Assembly (NCBI GenBank): GCA_009760855.2
Contig: WPIO01000101.1
Coordinates: forward strand, 534,001-594,000
Direction: 5' to 3'
Length of the DNA stretch: 60,000 nt
From: Cristatella mucedo
Taxonomy: Eukaryota; Bryozoa; Phylactolaemata; Cristatellidae
Part shown: positions 36,235 to 47,055 of the stretch, in pieces
Position numbering within the stretch: the first letter of the stretch is position 1
Layout: every line of letters starts with the position of its first letter
Notes under the pieces: model-generated
Seen by the model: the letters and a program-made list of their open reading frames with translations, nothing else
What the model was told of the DNA's origin: nothing
Databases searched by the model: none
Made by a program: the position numbers and the translations under genes

Positions 36235-36440
36235 GAGCTGGTTTGGCCCAGTGGTTAAGGTGCTCGCCCCTACCAAGGTTCGGCGAGGTCGTGGGCTCGA
36301 GCCCTGTGGTGTTATATAAATATAAATATATATATTTATATAAATATTATATTTATATATATATTTATATAACACCCTACGAGAACTTAATCTCTTTTCA
36401 GGCGCTTCACATACGCCCCAGGCACGGTATATATACATAC
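36235..36440. mobile_element. Inverted pair of SINE parts around an AT-rich palindrome
   Basis: A plus-strand SINE head (GAGCTGGTTTGGCCCAGTGG to GGGCTCGAGCCC) is followed by a TA-rich inverted repeat at about 36308-36378. Then comes a minus-strand SINE/LINE tail (AGCGCCTGAAAAGAGATTAA on the minus strand). Each half lacks what the other has. Confidence 0.65.
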
Positions 36441-36741
36441 ATGCAGACAATAGTTGGGTGAGGCTGCTGTCACATAATGGATCGCCAGTTCCGGTAAGCC
36501 GAATGCAACCTTCAGTTGGTGCTGTGAATAGCTGTGAAAGTTGAACACAACGAAATTGACCTGCGGCATATATTTTTGAATGTCAGTACTCGAATCCTTG
36601 AGCGCTCGCTATTCACAAAAGAGGTCGTCGGTTCGCGTCCGACTAGTGAACGACCCTTTTTTATATTTATAGTACTGCTACCTACGATGCTCCAGCTATG
36701 ACGAGTGTCAGGTCAAAATATTAAAGAAGATAATTTACTAG

Positions 36742-36876
36742 TATAGCATATATATGTACTTTAACAAGTATAGCATATATATGTACTTTAACAAGTATAG
36801 CATATATATGTACTTTAACAAGTATAGCATATATATGTACTTTAACAAGTATAGCATATATATGTACTTTAACAAG
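36742..36876. repeat. 27-bp tandem repeat, five copies
   Basis: The unit TATAGCATATATATGTAC plus TTTAACAAG is repeated five times with no visible divergence. AT-rich. Confidence 0.95.
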
Positions 36877-37149
36877 TACTCTCGTAGTCGGAGTTGAGCA
36901 TTGAATAGAAAGTGCATTTCAACTTGAGATAGAGATACGAAGGCGAAATGGATTAACGAGCTTTTTACTTATATATATACACGTCGTGCGATCGTCTCAG
37001 AGGAATGGCTAAAACTAAAGGACCGGAAACCCAGCACAGTCAGTCTTAGCGACCGACGGTCTGCCCGCCGTCGAATCATTGCGACGGAGCTTTTGCGCAG
37101 ATATACGCTTATATGCGGGTCTTTACTATCAAATTAAATTTCTCTCGAT

Positions 37150-37240
37150 GTTTAATAATAACAATAATAATGTACTCGATAAAGCGCCCTCAGAGAACTT
37201 AATCTCTTTCTAGGCGCTTTACATTTGCTGCAAAGGGAAA
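37150..37240 (-). mobile_element. LINE 3' tail fragment
   Basis: Minus-strand tail signature (GCGCCTAGAAAGAGATTAAG) ending in an ATT run near 37155. Confidence 0.7.
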
Positions 37241-38274
37241 TGCATCCGTTGTTGCGCCCTAGCCTTACCTTAAAAGGGCGACAAAGTGGCGCGTACATTT
37301 AAGATAAACAAACGAGCAGAGCGCTGCATCCTTGCCTCAAGAGGATGCGAGGTTATGCGAAGTAGCTTGGTTCAATCACTTTCTGAAGCTGATTAGAGAG
37401 CCTTAATTAAAAAAGGCGACTATTTTCTTATTACCCCCACGCTTAATGTCTCGCCCGGTATTACGATAGCTTCAAGCTTGAGGGGTGCCCTGCGTCGTCG
37501 GCTGCTTGATAGATATTCTTGTGTTTAACCGCATTCCTCGAGCGCTAAATCTAACCTGTACTGCTGGCGAGTTTGCCTCGTAGACGTAGCTCCACGTGAC
37601 CGTAGTCCTACCACACGTCCTACCACTGGCCGCTCCTCGTGACCGCAGTCGTAGTCGGCTCAGCGACTAAGAGCCGTAATGCAACCTGAGATTAAAAGCT
37701 TTAAAATTTGGTTAGGCATATCGCGCCACCTCGGTAGCCTCATATCAGACTCGTTTACCATCGGCCGCTACTGACCTAACGGGGAGGGGGGCCAGCCGCC
37801 TTTTTAGATAATGGAAGCCGACGGAGGCGCCTCCTGGCGGTGGCACTCGCCTGACGGCACCGAGCTTGGGGCTCGCACGAAACGTGGAGCGGCCATTTTT
37901 TAGAGGCGCTTAACAGTTCCGTCGGGTCGGATTTTAAAGAGAAGACACTGACCTCGGTGCGGCGCCTATCAAGGTCGAGTTTTGGCCCGTGCCAAAAAAT
38001 CCGGCCGCCGTAATTACGAGTCGCTCTCCACTCGTAGGCTACAGAGCGTTTCAGATTTCTGAAACATTTGTCCGCTAGCGGCACTCGACCGGCTGCTTCA
38101 GCGAGTCCTACCACTTGTCCCACCACGTGTCCTCCCGCTGGCTCTCGGGTGCGCCGACGGGATGACCTCGCCTAGGCCGGTTCGAGCGAGCGAGCGAATG
38201 GATGTGAAAGTAAGCGGCAAAATCGTGAAGTCGCCGACTTCTTTGTCGGGGAGCCAGTGCAGGTCGGTGCAGAT

Positions 38275-38371
<97 letters not shown>

Positions 38372-39580
38372 TGCAGATCGGAGAGAAGTAGCCTAATTTG
38401 GCAGTTGCAGCGTTCACGAAAGACGAGCGTAGCTGCAGATTTTTGCCCCAATCGTAAGCAAAATAAGTCGGTCCGTACCGCGCTGGGAAGGTCTATTTCT
38501 TCGTGAATGGTTTCCGGGCCGGGCTTAATAGCAAAAGCTGTCAAGCAATAGCTATCCTTTATTAACACTGCAAGCGGTGTTGATAGCCGTTAAGGCTCTT
38601 CTTGCGCTATACAAACGAGGCTGTTAAATCAGCTAATATTCAACATTTCAATTTAATTAATATTTTTTATATTATAATTATAGTGTTTAGCTATAAAAGT
38701 GTACGCCAAGCTAGCCACCGTGCTAGTCTTCTAGCTACTTCTTTTGAAGACTCTTTTTTTAACGGGGGGGGTGGTCAAGGTTCCGGTCGATACAGGACTT
38801 TTTGTGGCTTCAATACGTTTTCCTAAGCCGCCGTCTATTCGGCGAGCCCGTTTGCTTATCTGAGAGTATTTCTGCTCATATACCATCTAATTGCTCTCGA
38901 TGACTGCTGGATAAGATTTTGGAGTGCCATTTGCTAGCCGGCGTTATCTCTGGAAATAAAGATCTAATCAAGATGAGCATGTAAATAAAGTCTCTCGCGC
39001 TCAACTGAATTCTCGTTCACTTTTCCAGTAGAATAACATTCTCCGAGCTGAATCTCAGGGTCCGAACCTCAGAATAGACGCACACAGCGCGTTAGCAGAA
39101 CGTAAGAAATACTTGCGACGGCGGTTACTGCGGTACGTCGCCAAGCACAATGGGGAGTACATGTGCCACTGCATTCGCAACTGAAGCTCTGTAAGTGAAT
39201 GAGTGAGTGAGTGAGTGAGTCGTAGGGAATCAGTCGGGAAGTGGAATCGGCCAAGTGCCGCCTGATTCTCGGCCCGTGCGGATCGTGCTCGGAACTACTA
39301 GAGGAAGGAAGCCTTCAGCGGAAATCCGCAGTTTCCCAGACATGTTGCCTCGTGCCTGCATTAAGCTTGCTAACAGCGACTACTCTGCGATCGTGCGCCA
39401 TCCCGCTGAGCTGCTGTGTTACGTCTTCGGACTCATCGCACCGTGGCCTAAGTCTTTGGGCAGCGAACACCGTTTATTATAGGCAATTTTCTAAAAGGCT
39501 TCAGTTGAATACTCTGAATACACATTGTGGTAGCCAAGCCAGAGGATTTGAAATGGCTTTGAGGCACAGCTAAATCAGCT
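37240..39580. other. Intergenic stretch with simple repeats only
   Basis: Contains (GA)45 at 38278-38367 and a GAGT tract at 39197-39219. The 156-codon minus frame over the GA tract is a repeat artefact. No gene was recognised. Confidence 0.5.
38278..38367. repeat. (GA)45 microsatellite
   Basis: Pure GA units over 90 bases, flanked on both sides by CAGTGCAGATCGG-like sequence: TGCAGATCGGA occurs at each edge. Confidence 0.95.
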
Positions 39581-40000
39581 CAGTCAGAAGAGTTTCAGGT
39601 GGCACACACTACCACGACCTATTGGAGAGCGGTTTGGACAGGTAGGGTGGATCAAGAGAATTAGGGGTCCTACTAGAAAGTGATAGAATCTTGAAGCCGA
39701 CACGCTGCTTGATGTAGAGCCAGAGCAGTACGGTGAGAAGTAGTGGAATGTGGCCACTTGGACATTTAAGACAGACAATTTAATGTAGCGAAGCCATAGT
39801 GGGCCTTGCTGGTAAGAGTAAGGATTTTGCTCTGAATCTGTTGATCAACCGAGAGCCATCGCGACAGATAAACCTGTGGGATGTTTTGCCTAACCCTACA
39901 GCCATATCCAGTGCCAGCTGTAGAGGCCTGATTGGTCACTCTGTTGTGGCTCCGCCCGGTAGCTCTGCTATATCAAGTGCAATATTATTATAACACCTTC
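39580..40000 (-). mobile_element. Probable LINE fragment
   Basis: The minus strand shows short peptides such as PYCSGS and LILLIHPTCPNRSP. Sequence around 39790-39930 parallels the family-A copy at 22200-22440 (GTGGGCCTTGCTGG, CAGCTGTAGAGGCCTGATT). Coding is lost. Confidence 0.4.
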
Positions 40001-40189
40001 CTCCAAATAGGAATAGTCTCATTTTCAATGATCCAGCCTTCGGACCGGCTTTACCACCCTGCCCGACCTTGTTGTCATTCGATCTTGAGAGGTGTGCATC
40101 TCATCGGCAAGACTTTGAGACTGATCTTGCACTGCAGTTGTAGGGTACGGTGGTAGATGTAGGGAAGTGCCAGGAGATTTGCTGTTAGT

Positions 40190-42110
40190 GACCTGATAGA
40201 TACGTGTAGATAAGTGCCAATCGATCGAAGATGTCTTCTGTTCCGACGTAGTATGCTGCCATTGTCAGTCTGCACGACAAACGACCTAGGTGTGCCCGCT
40301 TGAGCTGTCACCGTTGCATTGTGATCTAGCTTTTGTTCGCCATCAGTCCTATGAAGATGTGGAAGTGGGCGAGCAGAATGATGGCGATTGTGGTAGTGCT
40401 GTTGAAGCTCTTTTGAACTGTCGTCGTTGATTTTCACCTCCTTCTTTGGGGCCATTGTGATTCGATACCTTCGATAGAGCACAGGCAACGTCGTCCAAAT
40501 CTGTCGTCCCATGATCAGTTGTGCTTGGCTGAAAGCCTGTAGAGGTGCAAAGCGTCACCCCTGAATCATTAGAGTGAGGCACGGATAAGGCTGCCTCGAA
40601 ATAGATTTGGCTGTTTGCACAGCTCTTTCAACTTCTCTGCTACCGTGTGGAAAATGTGGGCCTGTCCTAACTTGCCTGAACCGGTATCGCCTGGTGAAAT
40701 GGCCAGCTTCGTGAGATGGGAGTTGTAGACAATTGACAGATTACAAAGGCTTTGGTATGCCCCAGCGAGAAATTATGATCTGTAGTTTGGCCACCACTTT
40801 TTGTTCGTCAATTTTGATAGTGGAGCGATTTTAATATATCGGAAGTGAAAGCGGGCTGGCGGAATATGCACCCATCTCTATTTAACATTTAAGCCCAACT
40901 TTGAAATTACAGAAATGACGCTAAGCAATCTATCATCATGCTCAGCGGCCGTGGATTTGTATACCAAAACGTCGTCCATATAAATATCTACAGTTTTGAT
41001 CTCACCCAAGAGGTCTCGCATCAGCCGCTGAAAGATCTCAGGCTCGCTAGTAATGCCAAAGGGCAGCCGGCGAAAGCCAAAACGTTCATACGTGCTAAAA
41101 ACGTCGTTAAGTGATTATCTGATGGAACAATTGAATAGCCCAAAATCCGCTGGAGGCATCCAACCTAGAGAACAGCGTAGGACCAATAAGCTTAGGCAAA
41201 ATCTGGTCAAGCGTACGAAGCACACACCCTTAGTAGGCTGAATCCGCTTCACAGCCATTGAGCCGGACGGTTTCACCTTGACCTGCAGTGCATCGCTGAT
41301 TGACTCAGGAAACCGGCTATTTTTGGAGCTGCCGACCGCAGCCGATCGGCTGCACCTAGGCTAATAGACCCCTGCCAAGGCCACACCAGCTACGGCCGAT
41401 CAGGGCTGATCAGAGCGTGATCAGGAAGAGGAGCCAGTAGTCTTAAGATTAGTATACATGATGGCTTGCTCAGCCAATAATAGTAATCATTAAGGACTAC
41501 TATATATTGGACCCGTTGGTTGCTTGTTCTTTGTCCGTATTTGGATATGGTCCACGTTGTCGGCTGCGTTAATAAACTACCGTAATTTTATCGACCATTG
41601 ACTGGCGAATTGTTTCATGGCAGCGCTGTGCGCCTCACACCCTTCACGAACCAGTGCTTGATTTAACCGCTTCAAGTCAACACAAAGGCACGCTTCGCTG
41701 TTAGGCTTCAGGACCGGTGCGATTTGAGAGCACCACTCTGTCGGCTCCGATACACGCTCAGCGATGCCACTCTTCTCCATTCAAATGAGTTCGTCTTTTA
41801 CCAAAGGGGACAGCGGGCTGTGAATGCGGCGAGCTGCATGTACGAAGTATGATTCAGAATCTAGTTTGAGACAAATTTTCACCGGATGGCATCGCATAAA
41901 TCCGACCTCTTCAAATACCGGATGGCGAAGAATAGTCTGCTCTAAGCTGAGTGTGATCAGTCCCGTGCACAGATAAGCTTGTTGGACTGGCAGCAGATAA
42001 ATCGCTCCTTTCCACTTTAACCTCGCTTTGAAGGTACCCTTACAAGCTAGGCGGTTGCCGACACTGTGTAGTTTTGCGGCCGTAGGCTCGAGCCAAGGTC
42101 GTCGTAGTAG
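40190..42110 (-). mobile_element. Degenerate Ty3/gypsy-type LTR retrotransposon, pol relic
   Basis: Minus-strand fragments in pol order: an RT N-terminal block (ERVSEPTEWCSQIAPVLKPN, ACLCVDLKRLNQAL) at 41580-41780; SRLDASSGFWAIQL near 41150 and FGFRRLPFG near 41070; the active site DIYMDDVLVY near 40980; and an integrase C-terminal region (EKAVQTAKS, MGRQIWTTLP, PRSFVVQTDNGSILRRNRRH) at 40200-40680. RNase H and the integrase catalytic core are missing and there are several stops. LTRs were not identified. Confidence 0.85.
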
Positions 42111-42229
42111 TCAAGCTTACGCGTCTTCCGTACAGTCTTCAGGACACTTACGTCGGCGCCACTAATTTAAACGGACCGGTCATTCCGTAACCGAACAAAT
42201 CCACTTGCCAAAGTGACTTTAAAGTTTTG

Positions 42230-42722
42230 TCGCTTACTTTCAGGTCCCTTCATTCTATGGCTCCAGCCTATCTCTCCGACATACTCCCCCATCAGGCCAA
42301 GCATCGTACCACCCGCTTTTCGGAATCCAACAGTCTCCCAATACCTCGTACAAACCTCAAATCCTTTGGAGACCGTGCATTTAGTTCGTATGCTCCCAAA
42401 GCCTGGAACTCCCTCCCGACTTGCATCAGAACATCCCCTGACTTGACCACATTTAAAAGGAAATTAAAAACGCAACTATTTATGACAGCATTTAGTGGGT
42501 CCCTGTGATTCGTCCTTTATGTGCTTATGCGTGCTGACACTGTGCATGCTGCCACTAACCACATTTGCATGCTGACCCTGTGCATGTCACCCCTAACCAT
42601 ATTATTCATTTTGTTTGTTTTTTCAAGCATAATTTTACTTACCATTCAATTGCATTTCCCTTTGCAGCAAATGTAAAGTGCCTAGAAAGAGATTAAGTTC
42701 TCTGAGGGCGCTTTATCAAGTG

Positions 42723-42755
<33 letters not shown>
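42230..42755 (+). mobile_element. LINE (CR1/L2-like) 3' end, best preserved copy
   Basis: An open frame at 42227-42508 contains APAYLSDILPHQAKHRTTRF, SFGDRAFSSYAPKAWNSLPT and IRTSPDLTTFKRKLKTQLF, then about 170 bases of 3'UTR, the signature GTGCCTAGAAAGAGATTAAG, CTCTGAGGGCGCTTTATC and (ATT)n. It gives the reference for the other tails. Confidence 0.9.
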
Positions 42756-45700
42756 GTAGCCGAGTTCCAGGGGTCAAAGGCCATTTCCCGCCAAACCCCG
42801 CCGTACTCCGGCCACGCTGCCGCTCGCCATGCTGCTTCCAAGGGTAAGACGAGCGGCCGTCATGTTAAACCTCTTTATAATAACGCATACGCCAACAACA
42901 ACAGGGGAACTAAAACAAGTCTACAGGGAGGGTCCTAAACAAAGTACACTATAGGGGCGCAAGACGACGCAGCAAGCGCGAACAAACGCGTTAGTTGGTC
43001 AGTCGGCTTCCACCGTCACACCGTCGCCGGCCTCCGTCCCACCAGTACAAGCATACGCCGTACAAGACCCAGCTAGCTGAGTATTCCGGGATAGATAGAG
43101 CAGACGTCCACAACAGTCGAGAGCTTCCGCCGAAAGACGCCAACACACGGGGGGTCACGAACACACTACATTGGGAAAGCGAAATATACAAGTCTCAACA
43201 ACGAGCGAGCTATCCAGCTCCGCTCGGGCCTTAAGCACTCGTCGCCTTGCGTGCGTGGCCGCATCGCCGGAGCACGCCTGCAACCATCCAGGTGCATAAC
43301 TAGGCGAGACCGGGAGCCTCCAACACCACGACTTACTCGGCCAACTTGTCGTAACTAAGAGCCCCGGTTACCTCACGTCATCGCACATCCGGCCATGCTT
43401 TAGGTCCGACCCCGGCCTAGCCGGTGACCCTTACCCTTATTATAGCCGCCCGGTCTCAGCCAACCGAACCTAGCTTGGGTACAATGCCATTCAGAGATCA
43501 GCACAGAATCTCGTCAAAAATACTTTCTCAATACCATACATTTTCGCTTACGCTGGCGCAATTATTATTAATAATAGTATTTTCGCTTACTTTCGCGCCC
43601 GATTTTGCAGTCGGGGACGTGAAATGCATGCGTTCCAAGCTTTTCCACTGAAAAGTTTACGCATTATGTATTGTCGCCACCATGGCGATTAAGAGATCGC
43701 CATAGAGCCGACTACTGGGGGTAGATGGGTGACTGAACGGGTGAAAAAGTTAAAGAAAATGTAAACGGATCAAGCAACCTCATTTATATCAAAGCAGAAT
43801 TGCCTTCACGGCAACCACCACGGCTTACAGTGGGAAATACAGGATTGCCCGCTGCGGGACTTGTACTGACGACCTGGGTCTCGGGGCTAGAGCCTCGGGG
43901 TAGCCTACCAAAAATTTTAAGAAGTCCTCAAAAATGTTAATTTTTTTGGAAGTTTGCATTTTAAAAGATAAACTAGTTATAAATGCAATCACAATTTTTT
44001 GTGGTTTTCAGATGACTGGAACATGGTCAATAAAATTGTCATGCAAGATCTATTTAAGCCGGAAGTATAATCGAGCTCAACAAAATAATTTTCTTTGAAA
44101 AATAGCAGAGCCGGAACTGCGGCTTTTTGGTGAACTCTTCGAATATAAGCTACTCAGCCCTAAACGGACCCTCAGAAAATAACTTTGGAAAATGACAAAC
44201 CTTACAACTTTCCCGGAAATGACACGCCCCTCGAGATCAAACGTCCGACTGGTAATATAACAAGATCATAAAAGAGTAACCCCCCCCCCCATCGGCAGAG
44301 GGGCCTAGTCTTGCCTCGGCTTCCCCGCCCCGCCCATAGCAACCGGCAGCAAACGGCATTCCAAGGCCCACTCCTAATTTACTTGGCAGAAACATGTTTA
44401 CATTGGTATCTTTACATCGGATCACAAACCGGAAGTGACTGTCGTTCGTCTAGTAGACGAACAGTAGGGATAATGTATTGAGAATTTACTGCTGCCTCGG
44501 CCGCCGTAACTAAGGAGTCCATTACCATGGCACCACATGAATCCTGGAACAGTTGATTCAGTTCCTGTAGAAGCCATAACGCAGGAGGCGACGCCGCGAG
44601 TGGTACTTTGTTCGGCGGCCTGTCAGCGTGGTGACTTGGATGGAACTAGCGCGTCATTTACTGGAAGCCAGTCTGAAAATCTTAATTCATTTCGATTCAA
44701 GGAAATGTATGTGATTTCAAGTTCTCATTTATGTCTTTAATAGTTAATAGTTAGATCTTTGTATTGGCGAATGCGGGTGAGCCGCCCGGCTGTAACGTGG
44801 ATTGACGGCCTGCGGTATGAGACCTATCGCGGATATGTTCTGCTTATGCTGTATAAGGGTCTTGTTAGGTTGACCTATTCCTAAGATCCATATTTATCTA
44901 TCTATTGAATTGTTTGTGCGATGATAGCGTTTCCTAGTGCTGCCTCTTGGTTATAGCTTGGAGCTCTCAAGTTTACCTGCAAACGACAGACCAATGCCTG
45001 CTGTCACTTATGTCATATCTCCTAAAATAATCATCCGATCACCTTAATACTTTGGAATAAATGATTGATTGTAACTAAATATCATTCCAGCCTTCTCGCG
45101 TGCATATCTAACCTCAGTAGATAGACTTATTTTGGTCAAAACTGGCTGTGTTTGTCATGCTAAGCCTTTGTCATCCTTTCACTCACATGTCGTAAAAATG
45201 TCGCAGGTAGGCTAATAGAGACCCAATCAACTTGAAATCCGAAATACACGCTCGTAAGTATGTGTTTCCAAGTTGTATGGCGACAAATATGTAACAATCT
45301 TGTTTTTCGTCACCTACATGCTTTGGCAGCTTAAGTTGGCTTCTCTTGACTGCTGTCCCAGCAGTGGTACTTGGTACCTCATCAATTGTACAACTTGGTC
45401 GATACTGGACCGATCTGTGTGAAATTTGGAATATAGGTGGGGCTCACCTGTCTCCAAGTTCTCCCTCTGTGCATCTAGGCATGATGGGCGTGTATGCATA
45501 TAATGTGCCTGTCACAAAATGTCCCTGGGCTGTGGTCGTGATGACAGTCAACAATTTAAGATGTCGAATTTTTTTATATTTTTGTGTGTTGGGTTTAGCA
45601 TGGAGTCGAGTGTCGTGCATATTTTGAGCGGTTTTCTATATTTCTACAATGACTGGTATTAAATCTTGGCTATTTGATGGTAAAGCCGTGTATGGCTGAG

Positions 45701-46000
45701 CTGCAATGTTATACGTGACCTTGGACTTTTGCAGATCATCAGAAGGTCCACACGCAGCTATATCACATCAAACGATAGCTTATGTTACCAGTGCTCTTTG
45801 ATCCAATTTTCGTGCCATTCATTTTATTGGTCTTTATACAATGTTAAATAAATATGCTTTGGGGGATTACTCCCACTACTGGCGGACATTTTGGGAGGAT
45901 CACTCCCAATATTAGCCGAGCTACCCCCAGTAGCCGTGCGCAAAAAGCAGACAAAGCAGCACCTTTCGTGCAAGGTATATTTTTAAGCCTATTAGTACGG
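42756..46000. other. Intergenic stretch, unclassified
   Basis: No recognised gene. It has GC-rich sequence at 42760-43450 with a 79-codon frame of no known identity, then AT-richer sequence with polyC at 44281-44290. One possible coding exon lies at 44537. Confidence 0.45.
44537..44706 (+). CDS. Possible orphan coding exon
   Basis: An open frame from ATG with MNPGTVDSVPVEAITQEATP and later FTGSQSENLNSFRFKE, running into a strong donor match (AAAT/GTATGT). No homology recognised and no partner exon found. It may be a transposon remnant. Confidence 0.18.
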
Positions 46001-46213
46001 CCCCATGTTTTGGTACACACGTTAGTGCCCTCGAAACCACTGAGTCGTGCGATCTCTCTCTCTCTCTTGTATCAGTGGGCGCGACCCAGGTTAGTCGGGC
46101 GAATCCATTTTCTCCCGCAGTTGAGCTTCGTTCCAGCAGACTTGGGTGACCGTAGGCGCCGCCCTGGGTTACCGGCGGCGCTGCTTTTCAGCCGTTCGCC
46201 TTTCTCATACCGT

Positions 46214-46309
46214 ATGTCTGTAACAGCAAAGGTCACGCTTGGATTGGCCGTTGCATTCTCAGCCAGCATAATATTTTACGTGCACGAATCGCAGAAACGA
46301 GAGAAGGAG
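46214..46309 (+). CDS. PET117: PET117 exon 1
   Basis: 32 codons from ATG to the REKE of QKREKE, ending phase 0 before GTAGGA. It holds the whole hydrophobic N-terminal segment. Confidence 0.88.
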
Positions 46310-47055
46310 GTAGGATGCGTTGGACGCTTGTCTGACGGAGCCTATCTTAAGACTGTCGCCGGCGCCGAGCCCGTTGTTTGACGTCTGCTCGCTCACTTGC
46401 TTTGAGATTTTCTGTGAGGTTTAATTCACGCGCATCTCTTGCTGAATAGGGCGTGTCTCGGGCTGTTCCTCCGCTGGGAAAGCAGAGCGGCAACGTGGAC
46501 ACCGCTCTGAAACTTCGCTGCGGGCCATGGCTGAACGCTGAGACTGCTGCCACTGTTCAGATCCCGGCCTCGGCTCTGCTTTGCGAAGGAATGGATGCTT
46601 CTTTTAAGAAGCTCGCTGTGCTTTTTTTTGTGCTTTTTATAAATTCGTGCTGCTCATCTGTAGCTCTTCACATTCTTTCTCAATGCTGCTGCTCGCAAAA
46701 ATGGTCTGCAGCTGCCTCCTACTCCTCCGCGGGAAAAGGGGTCAAGGCCGGGTCATTGCTAGCCCGTGCACTGCAGTCCCTGGACTCTATGATCGTGTAG
46801 GCAGGCGTAGATTCGGTGGCATCGCAGCTAGAGAGAGCTACCGCATGAGCCGACTTGTAAGTGTGGCAGCCTAGTACGGGAGGACACTTTACTATTATGT
46901 AGAGATTGCGGCAAGGCGTCGTTCGCGACGTGCAGAGGCAAGAGCTGAAGAAGCAGCAGAACTTGCTCTTGCTGCAGCAGCAGCACGAGCTGGAGAAATC
47001 GCTTCGACGCCAGCAGGCAGAGCTAGCCACGGCAGCAGCTGCAGCAGGTGGGTGA
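46214..47055 (+). CDS. PET117: PET117, mitochondrial cytochrome c oxidase assembly factor (two exons)
   Basis: Exon 1 is 46214-46309 and exon 2 is 46903-47055, with TGA at 47053-47055; both junctions are phase 0. The product is 82 residues, close to human PET117 (81). Residues 1-9 read MSVTAKVTL and begin a hydrophobic N-terminal segment (LGLAVAFSASIIFYVH) that serves as mitochondrial targeting and membrane anchor in the family. Next come the charged QKREKE, the diagnostic LRQGVVRDVQRQELKK (human: LRDGVIRDIERQIRKK) and a Gln/Leu coiled-coil-like tail. PET117 works in complex IV biogenesis, linking heme a synthesis (COX15) to assembly. The donor is GTAGGA and the acceptor TTATGTAG. The gene lies between the E-protein and MLK genes and converges on MLK. 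The Ala-rich C-terminus is specific to this sequence. The start is the only ATG giving the family length. Confidence 0.9.
46903..47055 (+). CDS. PET117: PET117 exon 2
   Basis: 50 codons plus TGA, starting RLRQGVVRDVQRQ. Rich in Gln and Leu, then AELATAAAAAGG. It carries the conserved GV(I/V)RD(I/V)xRQ motif that identifies the family. Confidence 0.9.
   Translation, partial: RLRQGVVRDVQRQELKKQQNLLLLQQQHELEKSLRRQQAELATAAAAAGG

Noticed and set aside
36610-36660. Possible tRNA gene: a perfect T-arm (GTCGG TTCGCGT CCGAC)
   Set aside because: No matching acceptor, D or anticodon stems could be paired in the surrounding 80 bases. It is more likely a SINE or tRNA fragment.
36742-36876. CRISPR-like regular repeat
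   Set aside because: Repeat units are contiguous with no spacers, and the genome is eukaryotic.
38098-38568. 156-codon minus-strand frame with a long Ser/Leu repeat
   Set aside because: Artefact of the (GA)45 tract. The flanks have no recognisable protein features.
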